A stretch of DNA of 64,000 nt. Origin: Treponema_I sp045631425 (GTDB lineage: Bacteria; Spirochaetota; Spirochaetia; Treponematales; Treponemataceae). Where the stretch lies: contig JAZQUR010000105.1 in the NCBI GenBank assembly GCA_045631425.1, forward strand, positions 15,166 to 79,165. Direction: 5' to 3'. Positions 33,052 through 42,121 of this stretch are shown one piece after another. The stretch's first letter is position 1, and the number at the start of each line of letters is the position of its first letter. The notes under the pieces were generated by a model. The model was not told the DNA's origin, did not search any database, and was given only the letters and a program-made list of their open reading frames with translations. Both the position numbers and the translations under genes were made by a program.

Positions 33052-34419
33052 ATGAAAGGATTTTTTGATTTTACAGTTGATGAACTTGGACCATGTAAGG
33101 TTGATTCTCCAATTCAACTTTCAAAATCCCATGGTGATATGGTTGCAAACTACGTTTATGATAACGAATTTGTTCGCTACAACGTGGATATTACAGGTGA
33201 CGTTTCAAAAGAAGACGAAGAATTATGCAAAAAAAATCTAATACAAAAAGCAGGTCCCCGTGAAAAAATTTATTTTAATCCAAAACACGTAAACGCAGGT
33301 ATCTGTACTTGTGGTGGTTTGTGTCCAGGATTAAATGACGTTATTCGTGCTGTAGTTCGCTGTTTGTGGAATCGCTATGGAGTGCGCCGAATTCGTGGTA
33401 TTCGTTTTGGATTCAAAGGACTTTTACCAGAACAAGGATTTGACACAATCGACTTAAACCCTGATTTAGTTGATGATATTCACAAAACAGGTGGTTCTTT
33501 CTTAGGAACAAGCCGTGGCGGTGGCGATAAAGTTATGGAAATTGTTGATGCTATAGAAGCATTAAACATGAATATGATTTTTATTGTTGGTGGAGACGGA
33601 ACACAAAGAGGCTCTCTTGATATTGCTAACGAAATTGAAAAACGCGGCCTAAAAGTTGCAGTTGTTGGTATTCCAAAAACTATTGATAATGACCTTATCT
33701 TTATTCAACGTTCTTTCGGTTTTGATACAGCTGTTCAAAAAGCAACAGAAGCGGTTGCTGCAGCCCACATGGAAGCTCACTCACACATTAACGGTATCGG
33801 TTTAATCAAATTGATGGGTCGGGAATCTGGTTTTATTGCCACAGCTACAGCTCTTGCAAGCCACGAAACAAACTTCTGTTTAATTCCAGAAATCCCATTT
33901 GATTTGGACGGTGAAAACGGATTTTTAGCTGAACTTGAAAAACGAATTGTAAACAGACATCACGCTGTAGTAATTGTAGCAGAAGGGGCAGGGCAGGAGC
34001 ACTTAAAAGCAACTGGCGAACATGATGCTTCTGGAAATATTAAACTTGGGGATATTGGTATTTTCCTAAAGGATAAAATCACTGAATACTTTAAGGAAAA
34101 GAAAATCCACATTAACTTGAAATATATCGATCCAAGTTATCAGATTCGTTCTGCACAAGCAAATCCAAGTGATTCAATCTATTGTGAACGTCTTGGAAAT
34201 AACGCTGTTCACGCTGCAATGGCTGGTAAAACAAAAATCGTTATCGGTTTAGTTCACAATAAATACGTTCATTTGCCAATTCGATTGGTAACAGCAAAAC
34301 GCAACAAGGTAAATCCAGAAGGTTCAATGTGGCGCGATGCAATCGATGCAACAGGTCAACCAACTTTAATGGTAAACGATAAAGAAGCAGTTATTGCAAA
34401 ACTAAAAGCAGAACAATAG
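33052..34419 (+). CDS. 6-phosphofructokinase, long form, predicted ATP-type
   Basis: 455 residues. About 70 N-terminal residues precede the core; CTCGGLCPGLNDVIRA, LGTSRGG, GGDGT (180-184), PKTIDND (208-214), LMGRESGF and PEIPFDL are visible. Gly in GGDGT at the position equivalent to 104 predicts ATP use. It belongs to the clade of long spirochaete and plant-type enzymes, distinct from the 362-residue enzyme at 1624-2712. AAGGA lies 11 bases before the ATG. Having two isozymes suggests different regulation or directions of flux. Confidence 0.9.
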   Translation: MKGFFDFTVDELGPCKVDSPIQLSKSHGDMVANYVYDNEFVRYNVDITGDVSKEDEELCKKNLIQKAGPREKIYFNPKHVNAGICTCGGLCPGLNDVIRAVVRCLWNRYGVRRIRGIRFGFKGLLPEQGFDTIDLNPDLVDDIHKTGGSFLGTSRGGGDKVMEIVDAIEALNMNMIFIVGGDGTQRGSLDIANEIEKRGLKVAVVGIPKTIDNDLIFIQRSFGFDTAVQKATEAVAAAHMEAHSHINGIGLIKLMGRESGFIATATALASHETNFCLIPEIPFDLDGENGFLAELEKRIVNRHHAVVIVAEGAGQEHLKATGEHDASGNIKLGDIGIFLKDKITEYFKEKKIHINLKYIDPSYQIRSAQANPSDSIYCERLGNNAVHAAMAGKTKIVIGLVHNKYVHLPIRLVTAKRNKVNPEGSMWRDAIDATGQPTLMVNDKEAVIAKLKAEQ

Positions 34420-34443
34420 TTTAGACCTTTAGCAAAAAAGAAA

Positions 34444-34488
34444 CCCTGTGGGAAACTCTAAAAGCATGTGAGTTTTCCACAGGGTTTT
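34444..34488 (+). terminator. Intrinsic terminator of second phosphofructokinase gene
   Basis: 15-bp stem with one G-T pair (34444-34458 with 34470-34484) followed by TTTT. Confidence 0.85.
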
Positions 34489-34545
34489 CCACTTTTAAAC
34501 AGACTTTTCCACAACCTTATGCAAAAACTAAGTAAGTTTTCCACA
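34473..34545 (+). repeat. Cluster of DnaA-box-like nonamers TTTTCCACA
   Basis: TTTTCCACA at 34473, 34505 and 34537, with TTTTCCACT at 34485, all on the plus strand. All three exact copies fit the relaxed consensus TTWTNCACA. The first lies inside the terminator stem; the second and third flank another hairpin (CACAACCT 34510-34517 / AGGTTGTG 34545-34552). Confidence 0.45.
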
Positions 34546-34564
34546 GGTTGTGAGTTTAGTTGTT

Positions 34565-35554
34565 TTATTGCAAAATTTTTGCCATGCCTAAATCTGTTAG
34601 GATAATACCTTTTTCTTCAGGGTCAATATTATAGTGTTCACCTTCAACTAATTCTAGAAAAGAGGCATAACCCACTGCTTCTTCTAGAGAAGAAAAATAA
34701 AGAGTATCTTCATCTAAAATGTTACCATTTGGATCCATGAAATACCACCATTCTTCACCTGCACCGCCCATTATAGCTTCAATTTTTGCCATGCCTGATT
34801 CAGTCATTTTTATTGTATATAAATCAAAATCTACAGTGTAATCAGTGTTTTCGTTTAGTTCAAATTCTTTAACCATGTTCATAAATAGCAAATATGGCAT
34901 TTCATCAACTATATTTTCCATATCATCATCAGCATAAATCTTGAAAGATCCCGTAATTTTTTTAAACCCAAGTTCAGTCAAATTAATTTTTTTATCTGAA
35001 TCAAAACTGTAATCTTGTCCTTCATAAAGACCATCAGTATAAATGAACTCAACCAATAAAACTTCAAAAACATTTTGATCATTATAGCATAATGTCCATA
35101 CTTCAAAATAAGATTTTTCACCTTTTATACAAGTGTATGTTTCATCGTCTGCTATAAAAGTAAATTTATTATCAGTTAATTTTGATGTTGTAAATGTTAT
35201 TTCTTCGTCATTTTCTGTTAATCTAATAGTTGCTACATCATCTAAAACAGAATATGTAAAAGGTATTTCATCTATCTCTAATATTGGAGCTTCTTCCCCG
35301 TTTGCTTTATACTCAATAAGTCCAATTTTACCATTTGCATCATCAACAAATTCTATGTATCCTTCAATTTCTGATTCTCCATACATTTCATAATTCATCA
35401 CATACACATTGCCCTTAAAATTATTTACAGGAGCAACTGGTGTTGGCTCTGGATCTGGTGTAGGTGCTGGTTGTTCTGGTGTTGGACATCCAACAAAAGC
35501 AAAAGCAGCTAATAGAAGCATTAGCCCTAAAACAATTTTTTTTAAGTTTTTCAT
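34565..35554 (-). CDS. Lipoprotein with three C-terminal repeats
   Basis: 329 residues. Lipoprotein signal with Cys23 (AFVGC), then a Pro/Thr linker (PTPEQPAPTPDPEPTPVAP), then a beta-rich domain, then three imperfect repeats at about 178-200, 235-258 and 303-327 sharing (E)xxxDYxxDxxxxxIxLTExGMxKI. GAGG lies 6 bases before the ATG. Function unknown; a Treponema surface or periplasmic lipoprotein. Confidence 0.8.
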   Translation of the reverse strand: MKNLKKIVLGLMLLLAAFAFVGCPTPEQPAPTPDPEPTPVAPVNNFKGNVYVMNYEMYGESEIEGYIEFVDDANGKIGLIEYKANGEEAPILEIDEIPFTYSVLDDVATIRLTENDEEITFTTSKLTDNKFTFIADDETYTCIKGEKSYFEVWTLCYNDQNVFEVLLVEFIYTDGLYEGQDYSFDSDKKINLTELGFKKITGSFKIYADDDMENIVDEMPYLLFMNMVKEFELNENTDYTVDFDLYTIKMTESGMAKIEAIMGGAGEEWWYFMDPNGNILDEDTLYFSSLEEAVGYASFLELVEGEHYNIDPEEKGIILTDLGMAKILQ

Positions 35555-35606
35555 AAAAACCTCATAAGATTATTAATTTTTTTTTACACATACGTATAAA
35601 AAGAAG

Positions 35607-35646
35607 TTTGCACAAATAGATATTATCAATATACTTTTTGCACAAA
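35607..35646. repeat. Direct repeat TTTGCACAAA, two copies
   Basis: 35607-35616 and 35637-35646, exactly 30 bases apart (about three helical turns), between the divergent lipoprotein and regulator genes. Read on the minus strand each gives TTGTGC, -35-like, so it may be an operator or tandem promoter region. The rest of 35555-35755 is AT-rich with no ORF. Confidence 0.4.
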
Positions 35647-35755
35647 CCACATATTCATAATATCTTATTTACAGTTAATGTCAATGTCTATTTTTACAAT
35701 TTGTATATTATTATTCTATGTAACTGATTTGTAAAATTAATAATACTTACAATTA

Positions 35756-36076
35756 ATGAAACTAGAAATTCAAACACGTTTAGCTCATAACATAAAACGT
35801 CTACGAAAAAATCAAAATCTCACCCAATTTGAATTGGCAGAAAAAGCAAATATTTCAGAAGCTATGGTGAAAAGCATAGAACTTTCCCTTTCATGGCCTA
35901 GCGAAAAAACTCTGACACAACTTTCAGATGCATTAAATACTGATATCCTTAACTTTTTCATTCCCGAAAACCCAGAATCTACCGTAAAATCCTCTCTTTA
36001 TTCTCAGATAAAAGACTCTATCACCGAAAACTACAACAATTATCTCCAAAAAATTTTTAGCGAAATCAACATTTAA
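35756..36076 (+). CDS. XRE-family helix-turn-helix regulator
   Basis: 106 residues. HTH at about 10-62 (LAHNIKRLRKNQNLTQFELA, then KANISEAMVKSIE), then a short helical tail. Divergent from the lipoprotein gene, with TTTGCACAAA repeats between, so it may regulate that gene. No clear ribosome binding site. Partner and signal unknown. Confidence 0.85.
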   Translation: MKLEIQTRLAHNIKRLRKNQNLTQFELAEKANISEAMVKSIELSLSWPSEKTLTQLSDALNTDILNFFIPENPESTVKSSLYSQIKDSITENYNNYLQKIFSEINI

Positions 36077-36116
36077 TATAAACACCTATATTTCCTAACA
36101 CCGTCCCCAATTTCAA

Positions 36117-36125
36117 TGTTATACT
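36117..36125 (+). promoter_or_regulatory. Extended -10 promoter of ROK gene, leaderless spacing
   Basis: TGTTATACT; TATACT (36120-36125) ends 6 bases before the ATG. Confidence 0.6.
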
Positions 36126-36131
36126 ATCCTC

Positions 36132-37079
36132 ATGAACTATCTCGGAATTGATTTAGGTGGCACAAACATTGTTGCTGCTGTTGTAAACGCTGATTATCAG
36201 ATTGTTTCTGAAGCCAAAAATCCAACTTTATGCCCACGACCTTGGCAAGAAATCTTGGATGATATTGCAAAAACTGCTCTAGAAGCTGTAGCAAAAGCAA
36301 ATCTCAAAATATCCGACTTTGCATTTGCTGGAATTGGAAGCCCAGGAATCATCTCTGTGGAAACTGGAACCGTTATTGCCGCCGTGAACCTAGGATTTTC
36401 AAATGTTCCCCTTTCATCATACTTGTCAGAAAAACTAGGAATCCCCGTTATCCTGGAAAATGATGCAAATGCAGCCGCCTACGGTGAATTCAAAACTGGC
36501 TTTGCCCAAAACACAAAAAACTTTGTAGCTCTTACTATTGGAACTGGAATTGGAAGTGGTGTTATCCTTGATGGAAAGATTTTCCGAGGCAGCAACGGAA
36601 TCGCTGGGGAACTTGGCCACACTGTAATCAAACTAGGCGGCAGACCTTGTTCATGCGGAAGAAATGGCTGTGTTGATGTTTACGCTTCTTCCACTGGACT
36701 TATCACTACCACCAAAGAATTCATGGAATCTAACAAATCAAGTTTGATGTGGGAACTTTCTCAAAATGATATTTCAAAGGTAACCGGAATTACTGCATTT
36801 AAAGCCGCCCGCCAAGGTGATAAAACCGCCCTAGAGGTAATCGCATCTTACACTGAAGTACTTGCAGCTTGTATTTCAAACATCATAAACACATTCCAAC
36901 CGGATACAATTACTATCGCAGGTGGAATCAGCAAAGAAGGCGATTTCTTATTAAATCCTGTAAAATCCCTTGTGGAAAAAGAAATCTTGAAAAATCCTTC
37001 TTGCCCACAGCCTAAAATCGAAATCGCCAAACTCCAAGACAACGCGGGAGTTATCGGGGCTGCACTTTTAGGCATTTAG
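36132..37079 (+). CDS. ROK-family sugar kinase (probable glucokinase)
   Basis: 315 residues, no N-terminal HTH, so a kinase rather than a ROK repressor. ATP motif GIDLGGTNIVAAVV, GIGSPG, ENDANAAAYGE with the catalytic Asp, LTIGTGIGSGVI, GELGHTVI, and the ROK zinc motif CSCGRNGCVD. Probably phosphorylates glucose, feeding the phosphofructokinases; mannose or N-acetyl sugars cannot be excluded. Confidence 0.9.
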   Translation: MNYLGIDLGGTNIVAAVVNADYQIVSEAKNPTLCPRPWQEILDDIAKTALEAVAKANLKISDFAFAGIGSPGIISVETGTVIAAVNLGFSNVPLSSYLSEKLGIPVILENDANAAAYGEFKTGFAQNTKNFVALTIGTGIGSGVILDGKIFRGSNGIAGELGHTVIKLGGRPCSCGRNGCVDVYASSTGLITTTKEFMESNKSSLMWELSQNDISKVTGITAFKAARQGDKTALEVIASYTEVLAACISNIINTFQPDTITIAGGISKEGDFLLNPVKSLVEKEILKNPSCPQPKIEIAKLQDNAGVIGAALLGI

Positions 37080-37101
37080 TTTTAGGCATTTAAACAAAAA
37101 A

Positions 37102-37143
37102 ACACCACAAGCCGACATTTTTTCAAACATCAACTTGTGGTGT
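37102..37143 (+). terminator. Hairpin after the ROK gene
   Basis: 10-bp stem ACACCACAAG (37102-37111) / CTTGTGGTGT (37134-37143), A-run before and T-rich after. Confidence 0.7.
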
Positions 37144-37193
37144 CTTTCATCTTTTTATCAGATTGAACTATTTATACTACATCTGAATTTGCG

Positions 37194-37216
37194 GTCATTG
37201 AGCCTGTCGAAATGAC
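37194..37216. repeat. REP-like palindrome
   Basis: GTCATTGAGCCTGTCGAAATGAC: 6-bp arms around GAGCCTGTCGA. This sequence type recurs as an intergenic repeat in many unrelated bacteria. Confidence 0.5.
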
Positions 37217-37233
37217 TCCTGCGGAAATAGCTA

Positions 37234-37827
37234 CTATTTTTTCAAGCCTTCAATAGCCAATCCGATACTTCCGTATAAATCATCTACATTTTCAGAATCC
37301 AAAATTGCCAATCTAAAAACTGTTGATTCAATCAATGAATAAATCATTTCATTACATGCTTTTACATTAACATCTTTGAATTCACCTTTTTTAATACCAT
37401 CAATCAAGATTTTTGAAAGTAGGTGACGAAGACGAATTGTTCTACGACGAACTCTTTCTCCAGGATCTTTCCCTGTTTTTTGTAGTTGCAACAAATAAAT
37501 CAAAACAACACTAAACAAACGTCGGTTTTCAACACATTTTTCAAGAATTCTGATAGTAACTCTTTTTAGAATTTCTGCTGATGTCAATGTTTCATCACAC
37601 ATAATTTCCACAAGACTTTTTTCTAATCCTTCTGTAAGTTGCTTAATACTCCACAAAAAGATTTCACGCTTGTTTTTGAAGTAGATGTATAGAGTTGTTC
37701 TTGTAATTCCACATTTGTCAGCAATTTTTTGGAAAGTTGCATCTTCATATCCTTCACTGATAAAAACATCTAATGCTCTATCCAAAATTTCCCTTTTTCT
37801 TTTGTCGTGTTCTACGATAATTGCCAT
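37234..37827 (-). CDS. TetR-family transcriptional regulator
   Basis: 197 residues. N-terminal HTH (REILDRALDVFISEGYEDAT, then ITRTTLYIYFKNKREIFLW) and a helical ligand-binding C-terminal domain. GGAGG lies 6 bases before the ATG. The gene follows the THUMP methyltransferase by 27 bases on the same strand, but no transporter or enzyme target is adjacent. Ligand unknown. Confidence 0.9.
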   Translation of the reverse strand: MAIIVEHDKRKREILDRALDVFISEGYEDATFQKIADKCGITRTTLYIYFKNKREIFLWSIKQLTEGLEKSLVEIMCDETLTSAEILKRVTIRILEKCVENRRLFSVVLIYLLQLQKTGKDPGERVRRRTIRLRHLLSKILIDGIKKGEFKDVNVKACNEMIYSLIESTVFRLAILDSENVDDLYGSIGLAIEGLKK

Positions 37828-37854
37828 TTTTCCTCCAAATATTCCTTGCTAATT

Positions 37855-39006
37855 TTAATATATATAAAAACGGGTATCCAAGTTTCCACATTTAAGTGAT
37901 TTTATACTTGTTGCCTTTTTACCAATAGATTCTTCAAACTTATCGTGAGATGTGATAAATCCCATGTTCCATCCTTCAAAAGAATCAAACAAACAAGCCA
38001 TATCACCATAAAGTTCTATAGCCAAATCAGAATCACCAATTCGCTCACCATAAGGCGGATTTGATAAAATCAAACCAGTTTCATAAGGTGCTTCGATATC
38101 TTTGAAATCCGCTTGTTCAAAATCCGGACGTTGGATACGAGCATCGCTACCAATCAACTGCAAAGCACGTCCAGCTGTAACACAAGCGTGTTCTGCATTT
38201 AGTCTTGCTCTAGAAACTGCCACCGGGTCAATATCAGTTCCAGTAATGCGAGCTTCACATTCTGGGCGGATTTTCTCAGCTTCAGCCCGTTTGATTTCCA
38301 AAGCTCGTTCAGCATTGAAAATTGGTAAAGTTTCCAAAGCAAAGCGACGACCAAATCCCGGTGCCACATTATATGCATACAAAGCAGCTTCTATGGCCAA
38401 TGTTCCAGAACCACAAAATGGGTCGTGAAGTGGAGTTTTTCTTCTCCAGCACATCATCTGCAACAAAACAGCCGCAGTTGTTTCACGAAGTGGCGCAACA
38501 CCACCATCAGTTCTGTATCCACGGCGATTCAAAGGAGTTCCAGATAAATCAAGCAAAACCAAAACATTGTCATTATCAAGGTAAATACGAACTGTTGCTG
38601 TATCCCCAGTTTCTGGAAGAACATGCATTCGCCAGATTTTTCCAAGTTTAGTGTAAATCGCCTTATGTGCCATAGATTGAATACTATGTTCAGAGTTCAA
38701 TTTACTTTTATATGAACGAACTTTATCGATTACAACCTTTACATCTTTCTTAAAATAATCTTGCCAATTAATTGCAACAATTCCGTCAAAAAGGGCATCA
38801 AAGTCTGTTGCTTTAAAATTACCTAATTGCAAAAAAATTCTGTCTGCACAGCGAAGACACAAATTTGAACGAAACATTCCGTCTTCATCACATGAAAACA
38901 TAACACGCCCAGGAGCGCGACCTGTAGTTTTATATCCTAATAATTTGATTTCATTGGAAAGGATTTTTTCAGCCCCAATTCCACATAATGCAACAAGATT
39001 TACCAT
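37855..39006 (-). CDS. THUMP-domain RNA guanine/adenine methyltransferase (RlmL/RlmK-N type)
   Basis: 383 residues. N-terminal THUMP/ferredoxin-like region (about 1-155), then an SAM-dependent methyltransferase with DPFCGSGTLAIEAALYA (motif I), GTDIDPVAVSRARLNAEHA, and ILSNPPYGERIG (motif IV). This corresponds to the N-terminal half of E. coli RlmL, which makes m2G2445 in 23S rRNA. The substrate here is inferred. It has a TTGAAC-17-TATTGT promoter 6 bases before the ATG and is divergent from glpK. Confidence 0.9.
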   Translation of the reverse strand: MVNLVALCGIGAEKILSNEIKLLGYKTTGRAPGRVMFSCDEDGMFRSNLCLRCADRIFLQLGNFKATDFDALFDGIVAINWQDYFKKDVKVVIDKVRSYKSKLNSEHSIQSMAHKAIYTKLGKIWRMHVLPETGDTATVRIYLDNDNVLVLLDLSGTPLNRRGYRTDGGVAPLRETTAAVLLQMMCWRRKTPLHDPFCGSGTLAIEAALYAYNVAPGFGRRFALETLPIFNAERALEIKRAEAEKIRPECEARITGTDIDPVAVSRARLNAEHACVTAGRALQLIGSDARIQRPDFEQADFKDIEAPYETGLILSNPPYGERIGDSDLAIELYGDMACLFDSFEGWNMGFITSHDKFEESIGKKATSIKSLKCGNLDTRFYIY

Positions 39007-39012
39007 AACGAC

Positions 39013-39041
39013 ACAATAACATTTTCCATAAAATTGTTCAA
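39013..39041 (-). promoter_or_regulatory. Promoter of the THUMP methyltransferase gene, leaderless spacing
   Basis: TTGAAC (39036-39041), spacer 17, TATTGT (39013-39018), then 6 bases to the ATG. Confidence 0.65.
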
Positions 39042-39117
39042 ACTGTTTTTCAAATATTTATTAATTACTTCGATAAAATCCTTAAATCTTTTCCTTTTTA
39101 ATTTGAAATTTATCCCT

Positions 39118-39123
39118 TATACT
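39118..39123 (+). promoter_or_regulatory. -10 element of the glpK operon
   Basis: TATACT ends 6 bases before the glpK ATG. No good -35 and no ribosome binding site. Confidence 0.5.
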
Positions 39124-39129
39124 TAATGT

Positions 39130-40623
39130 ATGGCAAAAAAATACGTTATCGCCCTTGATCAGGGAACCACATCTTCACGAGCAATTATTTATGATAAAAA
39201 TGCTCATCCTCTTGGTAGTGCTCAAAAAGAGTTCACACAGTATTATCCAGAACCGGGCTGGGTTGAACATGACGCCGAAGAAATCTTCAAAAGTCAACTT
39301 AGCGTTATGCAGTCTGTTATTATCAACAATGACATCAAAATGGATGAAATCGCTGCTATCGGAATAACAAATCAGCGTGAAACCGTTGTCCTCTGGGATA
39401 AAGAAACTGGAAAACCTGTGTACAACGCTATAGTTTGGCAATGTCGTCGAACAGCTCCTCTTTGCGAAAAATTGATTTCAGATGGTTACGAAGACATTAT
39501 CCGAGAAAAAACTGGTTTAAAAATCGACGCTTATTTTTCTGGTACAAAAATCAAGTGGATTTTGGATAATGTTCCAGGTCTTAGGGAAAGAGCCGAAAGA
39601 GGCGAGATTCTTGCAGGAACTATTGATACTTGGCTTATCTGGAAACTTTCAGGTGGTTCTGTTCACGCCACAGACGTAACAAATGCAAGCCGTACAATGC
39701 TTTTTAATATCTATTCTCTTGATTGGGATTTAGACTTGCTAAAACTTTTAGATGTTCCACGTTGCATTTTGCCAGAAGTAAAAGATTCTTCTTGTGTTTT
39801 CTGTACCACAGACGCTGATGTTTGTGGATTTTCCGTGCCTATCGCCTCAGCCATCGGTGACCAACAGTCTGCACTTTTCGGACAAGGCTGTTTCAAAAAA
39901 GGTGATGCAAAAAACACTTACGGAACCGGCTGTTTTATGCTGATGAATACAGGCAATTCCCCAGTTGTTTCTAAACAACTTTTAACAACTATCGCCCTAG
40001 GAATGAAAGGCGAAGTTCAGTACGCCCTAGAAGGTAGCGTTTTCATAGGCGGCGCTGTTATAAAATGGCTTCGTGATGAACTTGAACTTATTTCAACTGC
40101 ACCAGAAGTTGACCGCCTAGCCGAATCAGTTCCCGACACAAATGGCGCATACCTTGTACCAGCCTTTGTTGGACTTGGCACTCCTTACTGGGATATGTAC
40201 GCTCGTGGCACCATCGTTGGCCTTACTCGTGGGGTAAAAAAAGCCCACATTTGTCGAGCTGCACTAGAAGGAATCGCTTACCAAGTAAAAGACGTTCTAG
40301 AAACAATGATAAAAGACTCTGGAACTCCAATTAATTCCCTAAATGTTGATGGTGGTGCTTGTGTTTCAAACATTATGATGCAATTCCAAGCAGACATTCT
40401 TAACACAAAGGTACATCGTCCAAAAAACGTAGAAACTACTGCATTGGGAGCAGCCTATCTCGCTGGTCTTGCAACTGGTTTCTGGAAGTCAAAAGAGGAA
40501 ATCATCAACCGAAGAGAAACTGATAAACTTTTTGAACCAGACATGACAGAAGAAAAGCGAACAGCTTTGTGCGATGGCTGGAAAAAAGCAGTTCAGCGTT
40601 CTCTAAATTGGGAAGAATCCTAA
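39130..40623 (+). CDS. glpK: Glycerol kinase
   Basis: Phosphorylates glycerol to glycerol 3-phosphate. 497 residues, full length, FGGY family: ALDQGTTSSRAI at the N terminus, ITNQRET, the glycerol-contact NAIVWQCRRT, and C-terminal GTPYWDMYARG, NVDGGACVSNIMMQFQADI and ALGAAYLAGLATGFW. First gene of an operon with two flavoproteins and a DUF1667 protein that together oxidise glycerol 3-phosphate. Confidence 0.97.
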   Translation: MAKKYVIALDQGTTSSRAIIYDKNAHPLGSAQKEFTQYYPEPGWVEHDAEEIFKSQLSVMQSVIINNDIKMDEIAAIGITNQRETVVLWDKETGKPVYNAIVWQCRRTAPLCEKLISDGYEDIIREKTGLKIDAYFSGTKIKWILDNVPGLRERAERGEILAGTIDTWLIWKLSGGSVHATDVTNASRTMLFNIYSLDWDLDLLKLLDVPRCILPEVKDSSCVFCTTDADVCGFSVPIASAIGDQQSALFGQGCFKKGDAKNTYGTGCFMLMNTGNSPVVSKQLLTTIALGMKGEVQYALEGSVFIGGAVIKWLRDELELISTAPEVDRLAESVPDTNGAYLVPAFVGLGTPYWDMYARGTIVGLTRGVKKAHICRAALEGIAYQVKDVLETMIKDSGTPINSLNVDGGACVSNIMMQFQADILNTKVHRPKNVETTALGAAYLAGLATGFWKSKEEIINRRETDKLFEPDMTEEKRTALCDGWKKAVQRSLNWEES

Positions 40624-40662
40624 AATCATCAAAAAAGTGAATTGCTAATTTTTGGAGGAAAA

Positions 40663-42114
40663 ATGATTTACGACGTTACAATTATCGGAGCTGGAATAGT
40701 TGGAGCTTCTATTGCAAGAGAATTGTCTAGATATAATCTAAAAATCGCCATTGTAGAGCAAAACTCAGATGTATCAACTGGCACTTCAAAAGCAAATTCT
40801 GGAATCGTTCATAGTGGCTACGATCCAGAGCCAACTTCTTTGATGGCAAAACTCAATGTGGAAGGCTCAAAGCTTTACCCAAAATGGGCAGAAGAACTAC
40901 ACTTTGACTACAAAAACATTGGTTCCCTTGTTATTGCATTTTCAGATGAAGACTTAAAGCACATAGAAACATTATTTCAGCGTGGTAAAGAAAATGGCGT
41001 TGAAAATATGAAATTGCTTTCAAAAGAAGAACTTTTAGAAATCGAACCAAATATCAATCCAGAAGCTGTGGGCGCCCTACTTGCAGAAACTGCTGGAATT
41101 ATCTCCCCATATCAAGCGACTTGGGCCATTGCAGAAAACGCTGTGGAAAACGGCGCAAAAATCTTCCTAGAAACAAAAGTGCATAACATCACCAAAACTG
41201 ATAATTGGATTGTTCACACTGGAAAAGGCGATATTGAAACTCACTATTTGATAAATGCGGCTGGTCTTTTTGCAGACAAAATCAGCAAAATGGCTGGTGC
41301 TCGAAATTTTGTGATAAAACCAAGAAAAGGCGAATACTTTTTGTTGGATAACAATGTTGGTAACTTGTGCAAACACACAATCTTCCAAACACCAGATGCT
41401 TTTGGAAAAGGTGTTCTTGTTACCCCAACTGTAGACGGAAATATTTTGGTTGGCCCAAGTGCAGAAGATTCCCAAGACAAAACCGACACATCTACAAGTC
41501 GTCCTTTCCAAGATTTGATAATGGACAAAGCCGAAAAATCTATCCCAAATATCCCACGTCGAAACATTATCAATTCTTTTGCAGGAGTTAGAGCCATTCC
41601 TTACGATGAAGAAACTGGTAATAAAATATCAGATTTTATCATTGAAGAAGATGCAAATCAAAAAGGCTTTATCAATGTAGCAGGAATTTGTTCCCCAGGA
41701 TTAACAGCAGCACCAGCCATCGGGAAATACGTTGCTGAACTTCTCAAAAAATCTGGCCTAAATCTTTCCGAAAACAAAGATTTCATCCCAATAAGAAAAG
41801 GCATAGACAACTTTTTCACAGCAACACCTGAAAAACAACAGCAACTCATCGAAGAAAATCCACTTTACGGAAGAATCATCTGTCGCTGTGAAATGATAAC
41901 AGAAGCTGAAATCGTAAAAGCCATTCACTCTACAATCGGAGCAAAAGATTTAGACGGCATAAAACGCCGCGTTCGTGCCGGAATGGGAAGATGTCAAAGT
42001 GGTTTTTGCTCTCCAAAAATCACTGCAATTCTAAGTCGAGAACTAAATATCCCTCTAACATCTGTTACAAAAATGGGTGGAAGTTCTTATATCCTAAACA
42101 CACAAACAAGATGA
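40663..42114 (+). CDS. glpA: GlpA-type glycerol-3-phosphate dehydrogenase with [2Fe-2S] domain
   Basis: 483 residues from the ATG at 40663 (GGAGG 5 bases upstream). FAD-binding DVTIIGAGIVGASIARELSR, a DAO fold, and a C-terminal BFD-like [2Fe-2S] region: ICRCEMITEAEI ... RAGMGRCQSGFC. Glycerol-3-phosphate oxidation to dihydroxyacetone phosphate is inferred from the position after glpK. The neighbour at 42122 probably supplies NAD(P)-linked electron transfer. Confidence 0.87.
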   Translation: MIYDVTIIGAGIVGASIARELSRYNLKIAIVEQNSDVSTGTSKANSGIVHSGYDPEPTSLMAKLNVEGSKLYPKWAEELHFDYKNIGSLVIAFSDEDLKHIETLFQRGKENGVENMKLLSKEELLEIEPNINPEAVGALLAETAGIISPYQATWAIAENAVENGAKIFLETKVHNITKTDNWIVHTGKGDIETHYLINAAGLFADKISKMAGARNFVIKPRKGEYFLLDNNVGNLCKHTIFQTPDAFGKGVLVTPTVDGNILVGPSAEDSQDKTDTSTSRPFQDLIMDKAEKSIPNIPRRNIINSFAGVRAIPYDEETGNKISDFIIEEDANQKGFINVAGICSPGLTAAPAIGKYVAELLKKSGLNLSENKDFIPIRKGIDNFFTATPEKQQQLIEENPLYGRIICRCEMITEAEIVKAIHSTIGAKDLDGIKRRVRAGMGRCQSGFCSPKITAILSRELNIPLTSVTKMGGSSYILNTQTR

Positions 42115-42121
42115 GGCAAAT

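Noticed and set aside
34473..34545. Replication origin suggested by DnaA-box-like nonamers
   Set aside because: No dnaA, dnaN, gyrB or other origin genes nearby, no AT-rich unwinding region beside them, and the boxes coincide with terminator hairpins.
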